Assembly: GCA_036675265.1 (NCBI GenBank)
Contig: JAKFFJ010000028.1
Coordinates: forward strand, 1 to 64,000
Reading direction: 5' to 3'
DNA length: 64,000 bases
DNA from: CAMPJU01 sp036675265
GTDB taxonomy: Bacteria > Pseudomonadota > Gammaproteobacteria > Xanthomonadales > Xanthomonadaceae
Below, in pieces: positions 16,576-25,004 of the stretch (its first letter is position 1; every line of letters begins with the position of its first letter). The position numbers and the translations under genes are program-made. Below the pieces are notes generated by a model, which made no database searches, had not been told where the DNA came from, and worked only from the letters and a program-made list of their open reading frames with translations.

Positions 16576-17127
16576 TCAGAGCATGCCGGTCTCGAGGCGG
16601 GCGGCTTCGGACATCATGGTCCGGTTCCAGGGCGGGTCGAAGACCAGCTCGACATCCGCTTCCTCGACGGTCGGGATGAGCTCGACCTTGCTGCGCACGT
16701 CATCCACCAGGATGTCGCCCATGCCGCAGCCGGGCGCGGTGAGGGTCATGCGGATCTCGACCTTGCGGCCGCCCCCTTCCCGCGGCAGCACGCCCGCCTC
16801 GTACACCAGGCCAAGGTCGACGACGTTGATCGGGATTTCCGGGTCGAAACAGGTGCGCAACTGCTGCCAGACCAGCTGCTCGACCTCGGCGTCGGTCGCG
16901 CCTTCCGGAAGCTCGATGGGGTCCGTGGGCTCCTTGCCGATCGCATCCGCATCCTGCCCCGCGACCCGGAACAGGTTGCCTTCGACGAACACGGTGTAGC
17001 TGCCACCGAGCGCCTGGGTGATGTAGCCGATGCTGCCCGCGGGCAGGGTCACTGCATCGCCCTGTGGCACGAGGACTACCTCGCAATCGCGCTCGAAGCG
17101 CACCGGTTCGCTGCTGCGTGAGTACAT
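16576..17127 (-). CDS. sufT: Putative Fe-S cluster assembly protein SufT
   Basis: SufT (DUF59/MIP18-like) helps mature Fe-S proteins, mainly under high demand. The 183-residue protein has an N-terminal beta-rich part and a C-terminal DUF59 domain (about 85-180) with DPEIPINVVDLGLVYE and the cysteine-bearing TAPGCGMGDIL. No suf operon is nearby, so the gene stands alone here. TAAAAT lies exactly 6 nt before the ATG, which would place the transcription start at the start codon. Confidence 0.92.
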   Translation of the reverse strand: MYSRSSEPVRFERDCEVVLVPQGDAVTLPAGSIGYITQALGGSYTVFVEGNLFRVAGQDADAIGKEPTDPIELPEGATDAEVEQLVWQQLRTCFDPEIPINVVDLGLVYEAGVLPREGGGRKVEIRMTLTAPGCGMGDILVDDVRSKVELIPTVEEADVELVFDPPWNRTMMSEAARLETGML

Positions 17128-17133
17128 GCCGCC

Positions 17134-17139
17134 ATTTTA
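17134..17139 (-). promoter_or_regulatory. -10 element giving a probable leaderless sufT mRNA
   Basis: TAAAAT on the minus strand (five of six matches) is separated from the sufT ATG at 17127 by 6 nt. There is no space for a ribosome binding site if this element is used. Confidence 0.5.
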
Positions 17140-17175
17140 CCGGCCTATGCTGTCCCGCCCGAAGATCGACGCTGA

Positions 17176-17610
17176 ATGTCCGACGCCCTGTCCCTGCCAT
17201 CGCGCCGCCGAGGGCGCCTGGCACCCCTCCTGCCACCGCTCCTGCTCGCGCTGGGCGTCGCGGTGTTCACCGCGGCATGGATCCTGCTGGCCGCGGCCAC
17301 CGGCCGGCAGTCCAGCTGGATGGCCCTGCTCGCGGCAGCCGATGCCGCATTGCTGTTGCGGCTCGGGGGCGTGGCGCCCGGCTTCCGGCGGGCCGCCTGG
17401 GCGGTCGGCGCGACAGCGACGACCATCGTGCTGGCGAACTGGGGCATCGTCGCCGCGGGCATCGGCCGGCTGGTCGGGCTCGGCCCGCTGGATTCCGCCC
17501 TGAAGCTCGGGTCCGGCCTGGCCTGGACGGTCGCCCAGCTGGTCAACGGACCGGTCGACGTCGCACTGCTGCTGGCGTCGCTGGCGGTGGCTGCATTCGC
17601 GGGCCGCTGA
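17176..17610 (+). CDS. Hypothetical membrane protein
   Basis: I do not recognise this 144-residue product. It is strongly hydrophobic with about four transmembrane stretches (near 17-40, 46-65, 75-95 and 110-142) and a basic N-terminus (PSRRRGR), which suggests an inner-membrane protein with a cytoplasmic start. A -10-like TATGCT lies at 17146-17151. It is divergent from sufT and convergent with pntB, so context gives no firm clue. Confidence 0.65.
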   Translation: MSDALSLPSRRRGRLAPLLPPLLLALGVAVFTAAWILLAAATGRQSSWMALLAAADAALLLRLGGVAPGFRRAAWAVGATATTIVLANWGIVAAGIGRLVGLGPLDSALKLGSGLAWTVAQLVNGPVDVALLLASLAVAAFAGR

Positions 17611-17631
17611 CCCGCGCCCGCTTCGCCGGCT

Positions 17632-19035
17632 TCAATGCCCGCCGTCCAGCGCCTTGAGTTCGGCCACCAGCGCGCCCGCCATCTCCGCCCCGTCCCCGTA
17701 GAGCATCCGCGTGTTGTCGGCATAGAACAGCGCGTTCTCGATGCCGGCGAAGCCGGTGCCCCTGCCGCGCTTGATGACGATCGTGTTGCGCGACCGGTCG
17801 ACGTCGAGGATCGGCATGCCGTGGATCGGCGAGGCCGGATCGGTCCTGGCCACCGGGTTGACCACGTCGTTGGCGCCGATCACCAGCGAAACATCCGTGT
17901 TCGGGAACTCGGGGTTGACGTCGTCCATGTCCGCGATGAGGTCGTAGGGCACGCCTGCCTCGGCGAGCAGCACGTTCATGTGCCCCGGCATGCGCCCCGC
18001 GACGGGATGGATCGCGAACTTCACCTTGATCCCGCGCTCGATCAACTTCTGCGCGAGTTCCCAGACCTTGTGCTGTGCCTGCGCGACGGCCATGCCGTAG
18101 CCGGGCACGATCACCACGCGCTCGGCGTAGGCCATCATCGCCGCCACGTCGCCGGCCTCGATCGGCTTCTGGCTGCCGGCGATCTCCTGCGCCTGTCCGC
18201 CGCCGCCGAAGTTGGAAAACAGGACGTTGCGGATCGGGCGGTTCATCGCCCTGGCCATCAGCCGCGTCAGCAGCATGCCGGCTGCCCCGACCATGGTGCC
18301 GGCGATGATCAGCGCCTGGTTGCCCAGGACGTAACCCTCGAATGCCACGGCCAGCCCGGTCAGCGCGTTGTAGAGCGAAATCACCACCGGCATGTCGGCG
18401 CCGCCGATCGGCAGCGTCATCAGCACGCCCAGCGCGAGCGCCGCGAGGAAGAAGGCGACGATGGCCGGCACGCCCAGCGAATGGATCGCGATGCCCCCTA
18501 GCACGACGGTGAGGACGAACAGCGCGCCGTTGAACCATTGCTGGCCGGGGAACACGTAGCGCTTGTCCATCCGCCCGTCGAGCTTGGCCCAGGCGATCGC
18601 CGAGCCCGAGAGCGACACCGCGCCGATCAGCGCGCCCAGCACGGCCAGCACGACGACGACGAGGGGCGGCCGCTCGCCCGCGGCGGCGTAGCGCAGCAGT
18701 TCCACCGCGCCGATGGCGGCCGCCGATCCGCCGCCCATGCCGTTGTAGAGCGCCACCATCTGCGGCATGTCGGTGATCGCCACGCGCTTGCCCGATACCC
18801 AGGCAGGCACGGTGCCGATGACCAGCGCCAGCAGGATCAGTCCCAGGTTGCCCAGGCCGGGCAGCGCGAAGGTCGCCACGGTCGCCAGCACCATGCCCGC
18901 GCCCGCCCACCGGATGCCGCTGCGCGCGGTCTTCGGGGATGCCATGCGCTGCAGGCCCAGCAGGAACAGGGTGGCCGCGATGAAATAGCTGGCCTTGACC
19001 AGCAGAGGCAGCCATTCGGCCAGCTCGCCGCTCAT
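17632..19035 (-). CDS. pntB: NAD(P) transhydrogenase subunit beta
   Basis: PntB carries the NADP(H)-binding domain III and most of the proton channel of the membrane transhydrogenase, which reduces NADP+ with NADH at the cost of proton-motive force. The 467-residue protein has about nine hydrophobic segments (residues 1-270). The soluble domain III follows, with VPGYGMAVAQAQH, the HPVAGRMPGHMNVLLAE loop and the IKRGRGTGFAG segment. The ATG at 19035 overlaps the preceding stop (ATGA). Confidence 0.97.
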   Translation of the reverse strand: MSGELAEWLPLLVKASYFIAATLFLLGLQRMASPKTARSGIRWAGAGMVLATVATFALPGLGNLGLILLALVIGTVPAWVSGKRVAITDMPQMVALYNGMGGGSAAAIGAVELLRYAAAGERPPLVVVVLAVLGALIGAVSLSGSAIAWAKLDGRMDKRYVFPGQQWFNGALFVLTVVLGGIAIHSLGVPAIVAFFLAALALGVLMTLPIGGADMPVVISLYNALTGLAVAFEGYVLGNQALIIAGTMVGAAGMLLTRLMARAMNRPIRNVLFSNFGGGGQAQEIAGSQKPIEAGDVAAMMAYAERVVIVPGYGMAVAQAQHKVWELAQKLIERGIKVKFAIHPVAGRMPGHMNVLLAEAGVPYDLIADMDDVNPEFPNTDVSLVIGANDVVNPVARTDPASPIHGMPILDVDRSRNTIVIKRGRGTGFAGIENALFYADNTRMLYGDGAEMAGALVAELKALDGGH

Positions 19036-19328
19036 GCGTCGCCTTCCTTCCGGCTGGGCTTGAACATCTCCAGCATGCGCTCGGTCACCACGTAGCCGCC
19101 GGCCGCGTTCCCCGCGCCGAGCAGCACGGCGACGAACCCGATCGCCTTGCCAAGCGTCGTGTCCGCGTGCCCCAGCACCACCATCGCGCCGATCAGCACG
19201 ATGCCATGGATGAAGTTGGACCCCGACATCAGGGGGGTGTGCAGGATCACCGGCACGCGCGAGATGATCACGTGGCCGGCGATCGCCGCCAGCATGAAGA
19301 TGTAGAGCGCCACGAATCCATCGTTCAT
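19032..19328 (-). CDS. pntAB: NAD(P) transhydrogenase subunit alpha part 2
   Basis: The 98-residue hydrophobic subunit corresponds to the membrane part of E. coli PntA. Three helices are visible, including HVIISRVPVILHTPLMS and IVLIGAMVVLG. Many bacteria split PntA in two, so this is the normal three-gene layout and not a broken gene. It overlaps pntAA (ATGA) upstream and pntB downstream. Confidence 0.95.
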   Translation of the reverse strand: MNDGFVALYIFMLAAIAGHVIISRVPVILHTPLMSGSNFIHGIVLIGAMVVLGHADTTLGKAIGFVAVLLGAGNAAGGYVVTERMLEMFKPSRKEGDA

Positions 19329-20455
19329 GCCCGCGCTCCCCCGTTGTCGATCGTGGCAGGTGGCGGTCCCGGCCACGCGGTCTTCGCCAGCAGTTCGTCG
19401 TCCCAGTCCAGGCGCACAACGCCGCCGTCCAGCAGCAGCCGGATGAAGTTCGCCACGTTGCGCGCGTACATTTCGCTGGCGTGCAGCGCCCCGCTGCTGG
19501 CCAGCCCGAGCGGTCCCGCCACGGCGACCCCGCCGACCTCCACGGTCCTGCCCGGCTGCGTGGCCTCGCAGTTGCCGCCGGTTTCCGCTGCCAGGTCGAC
19601 CACCACGCTGCCGGGCGCCATGCCTTCGACCATCGCGGCCGTGATGATGCGCGGCGCCGGGCGTCCCGGCACCGCCGCCGTGCAGACGACGACATCGATC
19701 TTGCGCAGGTGCTCGCCGAGGCGGCGTTGCTGTTCTGCGCGTTCCTCGTCGGTCAGCGGGCGCGCGTAGCCACCCTCGCCCACCGCGCTGACCCCCAGGT
19801 CGAGGAACTTCGCACCGAGCGACGCGATCTGTTCGCGCGTTTCGGGGCGCACGTCGAATCCCTCGACCTGCGCGCCGAGCCGGCGCGCGGTGGCGATCGC
19901 CTGCAGCCCCGCGACGCCGGCGCCGACGACGAGCACCTTCGAGGGCCGGATGGTGCCGGCCGCCGTGGTCAGCATCGGGAAGAACCGCGGCGCGAGCTGC
20001 GCGGCCAGCAGCACCGCCTTGTAGCCGGCCATGCCTGCCTGCGAGCTCAGCACGTCCATCGCCTGCGCCCGGGTGGTGCGCGGCAGGCGCTCGAGCGGGA
20101 AGGCGACGATGCCGCCGTCGCGCAAGGCCGCCGCCCGGTCGGGGTCTGCCTCGGGCGCGAGCAACCCGACCAGGATCGTGCCGGGGCGCAGCCGCGCGAT
20201 CGCGTCGACGGGCGGGGGTTGCACGCACGGGACGATATCGGCGCTTGCGCGCGCGGCATCGGCATCGTCAACCAGCGTTGCGCCTGCGTCGGCGTACTGC
20301 GCGTCGGAAATGAAGGCGCCCTGGCCTGCGCCGCGTTCGACGCGGACCACGGCACCGGCCGCCACCAGCTTCCTGCATGTTTCAGGCGTGACGGCGACCC
20401 GCCGTTCCCCGGTCGCGCGTTCGCGCGCGACGCCAATCACCGCCGTGACCGTCAT
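19325..20455 (-). CDS. pntAA: NAD(P) transhydrogenase subunit alpha part 1
   Basis: The 376-residue soluble NAD(H)-binding domain I of the transhydrogenase. It is related to alanine dehydrogenase: RVAVTPETCRKL, a Rossmann motif KVLVVGAGVAGLQA and the late LDWDDELLAKT. It starts the pntAA-pntAB-pntB operon. A TACGAT -10-like element is visible 26 nt before the ATG. Confidence 0.96.
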   Translation of the reverse strand: MTVTAVIGVARERATGERRVAVTPETCRKLVAAGAVVRVERGAGQGAFISDAQYADAGATLVDDADAARASADIVPCVQPPPVDAIARLRPGTILVGLLAPEADPDRAAALRDGGIVAFPLERLPRTTRAQAMDVLSSQAGMAGYKAVLLAAQLAPRFFPMLTTAAGTIRPSKVLVVGAGVAGLQAIATARRLGAQVEGFDVRPETREQIASLGAKFLDLGVSAVGEGGYARPLTDEERAEQQRRLGEHLRKIDVVVCTAAVPGRPAPRIITAAMVEGMAPGSVVVDLAAETGGNCEATQPGRTVEVGGVAVAGPLGLASSGALHASEMYARNVANFIRLLLDGGVVRLDWDDELLAKTAWPGPPPATIDNGGARA

Positions 20456-20509
20456 CCATCCGCTCCGCGGGGCCCGCCTGCATCGTAGCGGAACACCCGC
20501 CGGCCGGGA

Positions 20510-22756
20510 TCAGTCCTGGCCCACGGCCCGGTCGAGCCGTTGGCGCATCTGCTGCATCGCCGCGTCGAACGGGGCCTGCTCGGTGCCCGGCTCCAGCCGG
20601 CCCTGCTTCACCAGCGCGGCCAGTTGCTCGGCGGACGCCACCAGGACCCGACCGCCACGGCGGTTGACCAGCAGGAAGCGCGCCGTCAGCGGACTGGCCC
20701 ATGCGACCTTGGCCGCGACGGGCTCGCTGTCCGGGTCGACCAGCCGCATCCAGTCGCCCGGCTTGAGCCGGCGCATCTGCTCGGCGACCGCGGGATCGAA
20801 ATCGAGCGCGTCGATGCCGCGGACCAGGTGGAGCGAAGACGCGTCCTCCTCCGCCTGCGGCGCCTCGGGCAGTTCGTGCAGCGACCGCGGCACGTCCGGC
20901 CGGGCCAGGGCACGCACCAGCCCCGCCATCCATTCGCGGGAGGCCGCGGCATCCAGGCCGGAACTGGACAGGCACTCCGCGATGTCCGGTTGCAGCGAAA
21001 TCAGCAGGTCGGCCACGGCCGGGCCATGGCCCATCGAAGCGACGCGGTCGGCTTCGACCATGGCTTCGCCCAGCGCGAGCGCGTCCCGGTGGCGTTGCGA
21101 TTCCAGTCCGTCGCGCAACAGCGTCTGCAGGACGTGGTGCTGCCAGTAGTCCACCAGGAAGTCGCCGACCACCGCGGTGACCGGGACCTGCGCCAGGCGG
21201 CGCGCCACGGCGGCGTTCGCCTGGAGGCGGGCCTGCAACAGGCGTTCGCGGCCGTGCACCGCCTCCGCGGCGCGGCGCTCGATGGCGTCCACGCGCTGGC
21301 GCTGCTGCTGGAGCAGTGCCTCGAGCTCGACCGAGGCCAGCTCGAACACCGCCAGGTCCTCGTTGAAGTCCGCCACGACGCGGTGCGCCGCGCTTGCCGC
21401 GTGCTTGAGCAGCTCGCGATCCTGCGGCGTCGTGCCGTCGTTGCCCTCGCACGCCTCGGTGATCGCATCGAGCAGCCGGCGCGCCGGGTGCTCGCGCTCG
21501 ACGAAGAGCGCCTCGTCGAGCAATGCGACCTTGACGTAAGGCAGCACGAGGCGCGCGTACAGCCGGCGCGAACGCTGCAGCTGCGCATGGGTCTGGAACA
21601 GCGATTCGAACAGCAGGCCGACGAGGTCGATCGCCTCCTGGTCGGCCTCGCCGAGGCCGGTCCGCTTCGGATCCAGCCCCAGGCGGCGCGCGCCATCGGC
21701 CAGTTCCGAACGGATCGCGTCGGCAAGCCGGAGCTCGCCGGCCAGCGCCTTGGCGTAGGCTTCCGGCGGCTCGCTCTGCAGCAGCGAGGCGACACTGACG
21801 ACTTCGGCGGTGCGCAACTCGCGGCGCGACACCGGACCGCCGCCGAGGCCCGGGATCCCGGACTCGCCGACGCCATCCATGCCGCCCGTGCCGTCGCCGC
21901 TGCCTCCCCCCATCCCGCCGCCCGCGCCCGCGCCCGCGGATCCGTCGCCTGCGCCGTCGGAACGGCGGCGCGATGCGCGCAACAGGCGGCGCAGTTCGGT
22001 GATCCTTGCGCGACCCCCGGACACCGGGTCGGCTGCAGGCATGTCGTTGGCGGCGACGGGGACGCTGGCGTCCTGCGCGGGCGCCTGGCTTTCTTCCTGC
22101 CGCGCGCGCTGGATCTCCGCCGGGCTGCCGTAGCCGGACGCGGCCAGCAGCGTGTTGATGCGCGCGTACAACTCGCCGAGCACCTCGCCCAGGCGCCGTT
22201 CGTACTGCGCGAACAGCAGCGGCCTCAGGGCATCGGGCAGGAAGGTGTCGCGGAAGGTCTGGCCGAACGCGCCTGCCAGCCGCACCGGGCCGATCGGGTT
22301 CGGCGCGGGGGCCTGGCCGAGCGCCTGGGACAGCGCCTCGAGCCGCCGGTCGAGCAACTGCAATGCAGGCGCATGGCGCAGGGCAATCGCGTCGGCCAGG
22401 CGCTGCCCGGCGACGTGGTATTGCAACTGGCTTTCCTCGACGAGGTCGAAGTGCGTCGCCGGCCGCCGGATGCCCGTGGGCAGCACGCGGAAACGATCGA
22501 ACCCCTCGGCGACCAGTTCGCGGAAGCGCATGACGTAGGTGGCATTGCGCTGGCGCAACGCCATCAACGCATTGTCCTGGTCGCGCCGCTCCATGGGGGT
22601 GCCGGCGTGCGACGACGCGCGGACGGCCGCCTCGATCGCCAGGTGCAGCCCGTCGGGCACGCGGCCGAGGTGTTCCACCGCCGCGCGCTTCATGTCTTCC
22701 AGCACCTGGGCTGGATCCTGGCGCGTGGCATAGACGCCGAGCGGATGACCTGACAC
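20510..22756 (-). CDS. DUF1631 family protein
   Basis: A 748-residue soluble protein of the DUF1631 family, seen in gamma- and betaproteobacteria and sometimes mislabelled thymidine phosphorylase. It is mostly helical, with a Gly-rich break (GSAGAGAGGGMGGGSG, about residue 295). It ends in a beta-rich segment resembling a PilZ-like fold (LKPGDWMRL...LLVNRRGGRVLV). The function is unknown; a signalling role is inference. I chose GTG 22756, which has GGGAG 9 nt upstream; ATG 22801 is an alternative. Confidence 0.75.
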   Translation of the reverse strand: MSGHPLGVYATRQDPAQVLEDMKRAAVEHLGRVPDGLHLAIEAAVRASSHAGTPMERRDQDNALMALRQRNATYVMRFRELVAEGFDRFRVLPTGIRRPATHFDLVEESQLQYHVAGQRLADAIALRHAPALQLLDRRLEALSQALGQAPAPNPIGPVRLAGAFGQTFRDTFLPDALRPLLFAQYERRLGEVLGELYARINTLLAASGYGSPAEIQRARQEESQAPAQDASVPVAANDMPAADPVSGGRARITELRRLLRASRRRSDGAGDGSAGAGAGGGMGGGSGDGTGGMDGVGESGIPGLGGGPVSRRELRTAEVVSVASLLQSEPPEAYAKALAGELRLADAIRSELADGARRLGLDPKRTGLGEADQEAIDLVGLLFESLFQTHAQLQRSRRLYARLVLPYVKVALLDEALFVEREHPARRLLDAITEACEGNDGTTPQDRELLKHAASAAHRVVADFNEDLAVFELASVELEALLQQQRQRVDAIERRAAEAVHGRERLLQARLQANAAVARRLAQVPVTAVVGDFLVDYWQHHVLQTLLRDGLESQRHRDALALGEAMVEADRVASMGHGPAVADLLISLQPDIAECLSSSGLDAAASREWMAGLVRALARPDVPRSLHELPEAPQAEEDASSLHLVRGIDALDFDPAVAEQMRRLKPGDWMRLVDPDSEPVAAKVAWASPLTARFLLVNRRGGRVLVASAEQLAALVKQGRLEPGTEQAPFDAAMQQMRQRLDRAVGQD

Positions 22757-22870
22757 CCTAGCTGTCTCCCGAGCTGTCCCGCCGCGACATTGTGCGGCCA
22801 TTGGCGACCCTTGCCGGAGCATAGTGCCGCCCCGCGTCAGGTCATCTCCCTGAACCCCGAAGTGTGAACC

Positions 22871-23482
22871 ATGTCCCACTCCCTTGACGAGTTTCCGCCG
22901 GACGGCGCAAGGGCGGGTGAAACCCCGCTTGACGCCCGCCGGTCGGTGCCCGCCGGGCAGCTCGGCGAGCCGGGTCCCGACACCCGCATGCTGCTCCGGA
23001 TGCTGCGTTCGGCGGTGCGCGTGCCCGACCATGGCAGGCGGGTGCCCTTCCGCTTCCTGCGCATCGACGGCGATGCGCGCGCGGCGCTCGGGGACCTGCT
23101 GGCGCGCCGCGCCCTGGCGCGCGATCCCGGCACTTCGGACGCGGTACTGGACAAGGAACGGGGACGCTTCACCCGCGCCCCGTTGGTCGTGGCCGTCGTG
23201 GCCGTGCTCGGGCCCGACGACGCGATCCCGGCATCGGAACGCGCCGCGAGTGCATCGTGCGTCTGCTTCGCGCTGCTCCAGGCGGCGCAGGCCCACGGGT
23301 TCGGCGCGCAGTGGCTGACCGGCTGGGCCGCGTACGACCGGGAGGTCCTGGCGGCGCTCGGGCTCGGCGAGCACGAACGCATCGCCGGGTTCGTGCACAT
23401 CGGCACCCCGCTCCAGCCCGCGCCGGAACGCGACCGCCCCGATCCCCGGGACCTGCTCACCGACTGGCAGCCACCGGGATGA
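22871..23482 (+). CDS. Nitroreductase family protein (YdjA-like)
   Basis: A 203-residue FMN-dependent nitroreductase-like enzyme. It has the family basic N-terminal contact (RSAVRVPDHGRRVPF), a middle helix ASASCVCFALLQAAQAHGFG and LTGW(A) before the C-terminal FMN-contact region. The family reduces nitroaromatics or quinone-like compounds with NAD(P)H; the natural substrate is unknown. Its stop overlaps the start of the exonuclease gene (ATGA). Confidence 0.85.
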   Translation: MSHSLDEFPPDGARAGETPLDARRSVPAGQLGEPGPDTRMLLRMLRSAVRVPDHGRRVPFRFLRIDGDARAALGDLLARRALARDPGTSDAVLDKERGRFTRAPLVVAVVAVLGPDDAIPASERAASASCVCFALLQAAQAHGFGAQWLTGWAAYDREVLAALGLGEHERIAGFVHIGTPLQPAPERDRPDPRDLLTDWQPPG

Positions 23483-24393
23483 CGGCAACGACGACCGTCT
23501 ACCTGGTGGACGCGAGCCTCTACGTGTTCCGCGCATGGCATTCCATGCCGGCGGACCAGTTCCGGGACGCCGACGGCTGGCCGACGAACGCGGTCCATGG
23601 GTTCGCGCGCTTCCTGCTCGAACTGCTCGAGCGCGAGCGACCCCTGCACATCGCGATCGCGTTCGACGAGGCACTCGATTCCTGCTTCCGCAATGCGCTC
23701 TACCCGGCCTACAAGGCGAACCGCGAGCCGGCTCCGGACGAACTGCGGCGCCAGTTCGCGCACTGCAAGGCGCTGTGCCTGGCGCTCGGCCTGGTGGTGC
23801 TGGCGCACGCCGAGTACGAAGCCGACGACCTGATCGGCAGCGCCGCGCGCGCGGCGCGCGCGCACGGGCACCGCGCGGTGATCGTGTCGGCGGACAAGGA
23901 CCTGTCGCAGCTGCTGGACGTGCACGACGAACAGTGGGACTTCGCCCGCGGGGTCCGGTGGGGCGCTGCAGGCGTGCGCGAGCGGCATGGCGTCGAGGCG
24001 CACCAGATCGCCGACTACCTGGCGCTGGCCGGCGATGCGGTCGACAACATCCCGGGGGTGCCGGGCATCGGCCGCAAGACCGCGGCGGTGCTGCTGTCCC
24101 ACTTCGGTTCGCTCGATGCGCTGCTCGACCGGATCGACGAGGTCCCCTTCCTGCGCCTGCGCGGCGCGGCGCAGGCCGCGGCGAAATTGCGCCAGCACCG
24201 CGAGCAGGCGCTCTTGTGCCGGTTGCTGGCGACCATCGCGCTGGACGCACCGCTGTGCGCCGCCGCGCCGGCCTACGCGCGCCGCACCGCCGACGGCGAC
24301 GGGCTGGTGGCCCTCTGCGACGCGCTGCGCTTCGGCCCGTTGACGCGCAGGCGGCTGCACGAGGCGAGCGGCCTGGCGTACGCGCCCGCGTGA
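23479..24393 (+). CDS. 5'-3' exonuclease / flap endonuclease domain protein
   Basis: A 304-residue stand-alone homologue of the DNA polymerase I 5'-nuclease domain (Xni/ExoIX-like). Acidic metal-binding motifs are visible at VDASLYVFRAW, AFDEALDS, EYEADDLIG and SADKDLSQLL. The KAN(R) arch segment and a helix-hairpin-helix PGVPGIGRKTAA follow. It has no polymerase domain. ATG 23479 overlaps the nitroreductase stop; the open frame extends further upstream in that gene. Confidence 0.9.
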   Translation: MTATTTVYLVDASLYVFRAWHSMPADQFRDADGWPTNAVHGFARFLLELLERERPLHIAIAFDEALDSCFRNALYPAYKANREPAPDELRRQFAHCKALCLALGLVVLAHAEYEADDLIGSAARAARAHGHRAVIVSADKDLSQLLDVHDEQWDFARGVRWGAAGVRERHGVEAHQIADYLALAGDAVDNIPGVPGIGRKTAAVLLSHFGSLDALLDRIDEVPFLRLRGAAQAAAKLRQHREQALLCRLLATIALDAPLCAAAPAYARRTADGDGLVALCDALRFGPLTRRRLHEASGLAYAPA

Positions 24394-24428
24394 GGCCACG
24401 GCCGGGTCCGGGGCCCACCGCCAGCGGT

Positions 24429-24434
24429 TACGAT
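24429..24434 (+). promoter_or_regulatory. -10 element giving a probable leaderless NUDIX mRNA
   Basis: TACGAT is followed by exactly 6 nt and the ATG at 24441. No ribosome binding site is visible in that gap. Confidence 0.4.
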
Positions 24435-24440
24435 CCGGGC

Positions 24441-25004
24441 ATGACCGACGAACACGACCTCACCGCGCCGCCCGAGGTGCTCTACGAAGGACGCTGGCTG
24501 CGCATGTGCCGCCGCGGCCGCTGGGAATTCGCCGAACGCACCCATGGCGAAGGCATGGCGGTGATCATCATTGCGCGCACGCCGGACGACCGCGTGCTGT
24601 TCGTGGAGCAGCCGCGCGTGCCGCTCGGGGCCCGCACCATCGAGATGCCCGCGGGCCTGGTCGGCGACCAGGCCGGGGAGGATTCGCTCGAGGATGCGGC
24701 CCGGCGCGAACTCGAGGAGGAGACCGGCTGGCGCCCCGGCCGGGTCGAGGTGCTGCTCGTCGGCCCCACGTCCTCCGGGATGAGCAGCGAACGGATCGCG
24801 TTCGTCCGTGCGCTCGACCTCGTCCGCACCGGGCCGGGCGGGGGCGACGACAGCGAGGACATCACGGTGCACGCGATCCCGCGGCCCGAAGCCCCGGCCT
24901 GGCTGGTCGCCAAGCAGCGCGAGGGTTACGAGGTCGACCTGAAGCTCTGGGCCGGCCTGTGGATGCTCGAGCGCAACCCCGACGGGACGCCCGTCGACGC
25001 CTAG
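24441..25004 (+). CDS. NUDIX hydrolase (ADP-ribose pyrophosphatase type)
   Basis: A 187-residue hydrolase of nucleoside-diphosphate derivatives. The NUDIX box is present as GDQAGED...RRELEEETGW around residues 76-99, with the catalytic REL-EEE core intact. Asp takes the place of the first Glu. The N-terminal WEFAERTHG strand and the C-terminal region resemble ADP-ribose/NudF-type enzymes, but the substrate cannot be read from the sequence. Its TAG stop lies in a CTAG shared with the converging pip gene. Confidence 0.87.
   Translation: MTDEHDLTAPPEVLYEGRWLRMCRRGRWEFAERTHGEGMAVIIIARTPDDRVLFVEQPRVPLGARTIEMPAGLVGDQAGEDSLEDAARRELEEETGWRPGRVEVLLVGPTSSGMSSERIAFVRALDLVRTGPGGGDDSEDITVHAIPRPEAPAWLVAKQREGYEVDLKLWAGLWMLERNPDGTPVDA

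Noticed and set aside
19032..20455. Possible broken pntA gene
   Set aside because: Splitting of PntA into a soluble and a membrane subunit is normal in many bacteria. Both parts are complete and overlap by ATGA.
22757..24418. Upstream extension of the DUF1631 reading frame
   Set aside because: It is antisense to the nitroreductase and exonuclease genes. A GTG with a good ribosome binding site at 22756 explains the start.
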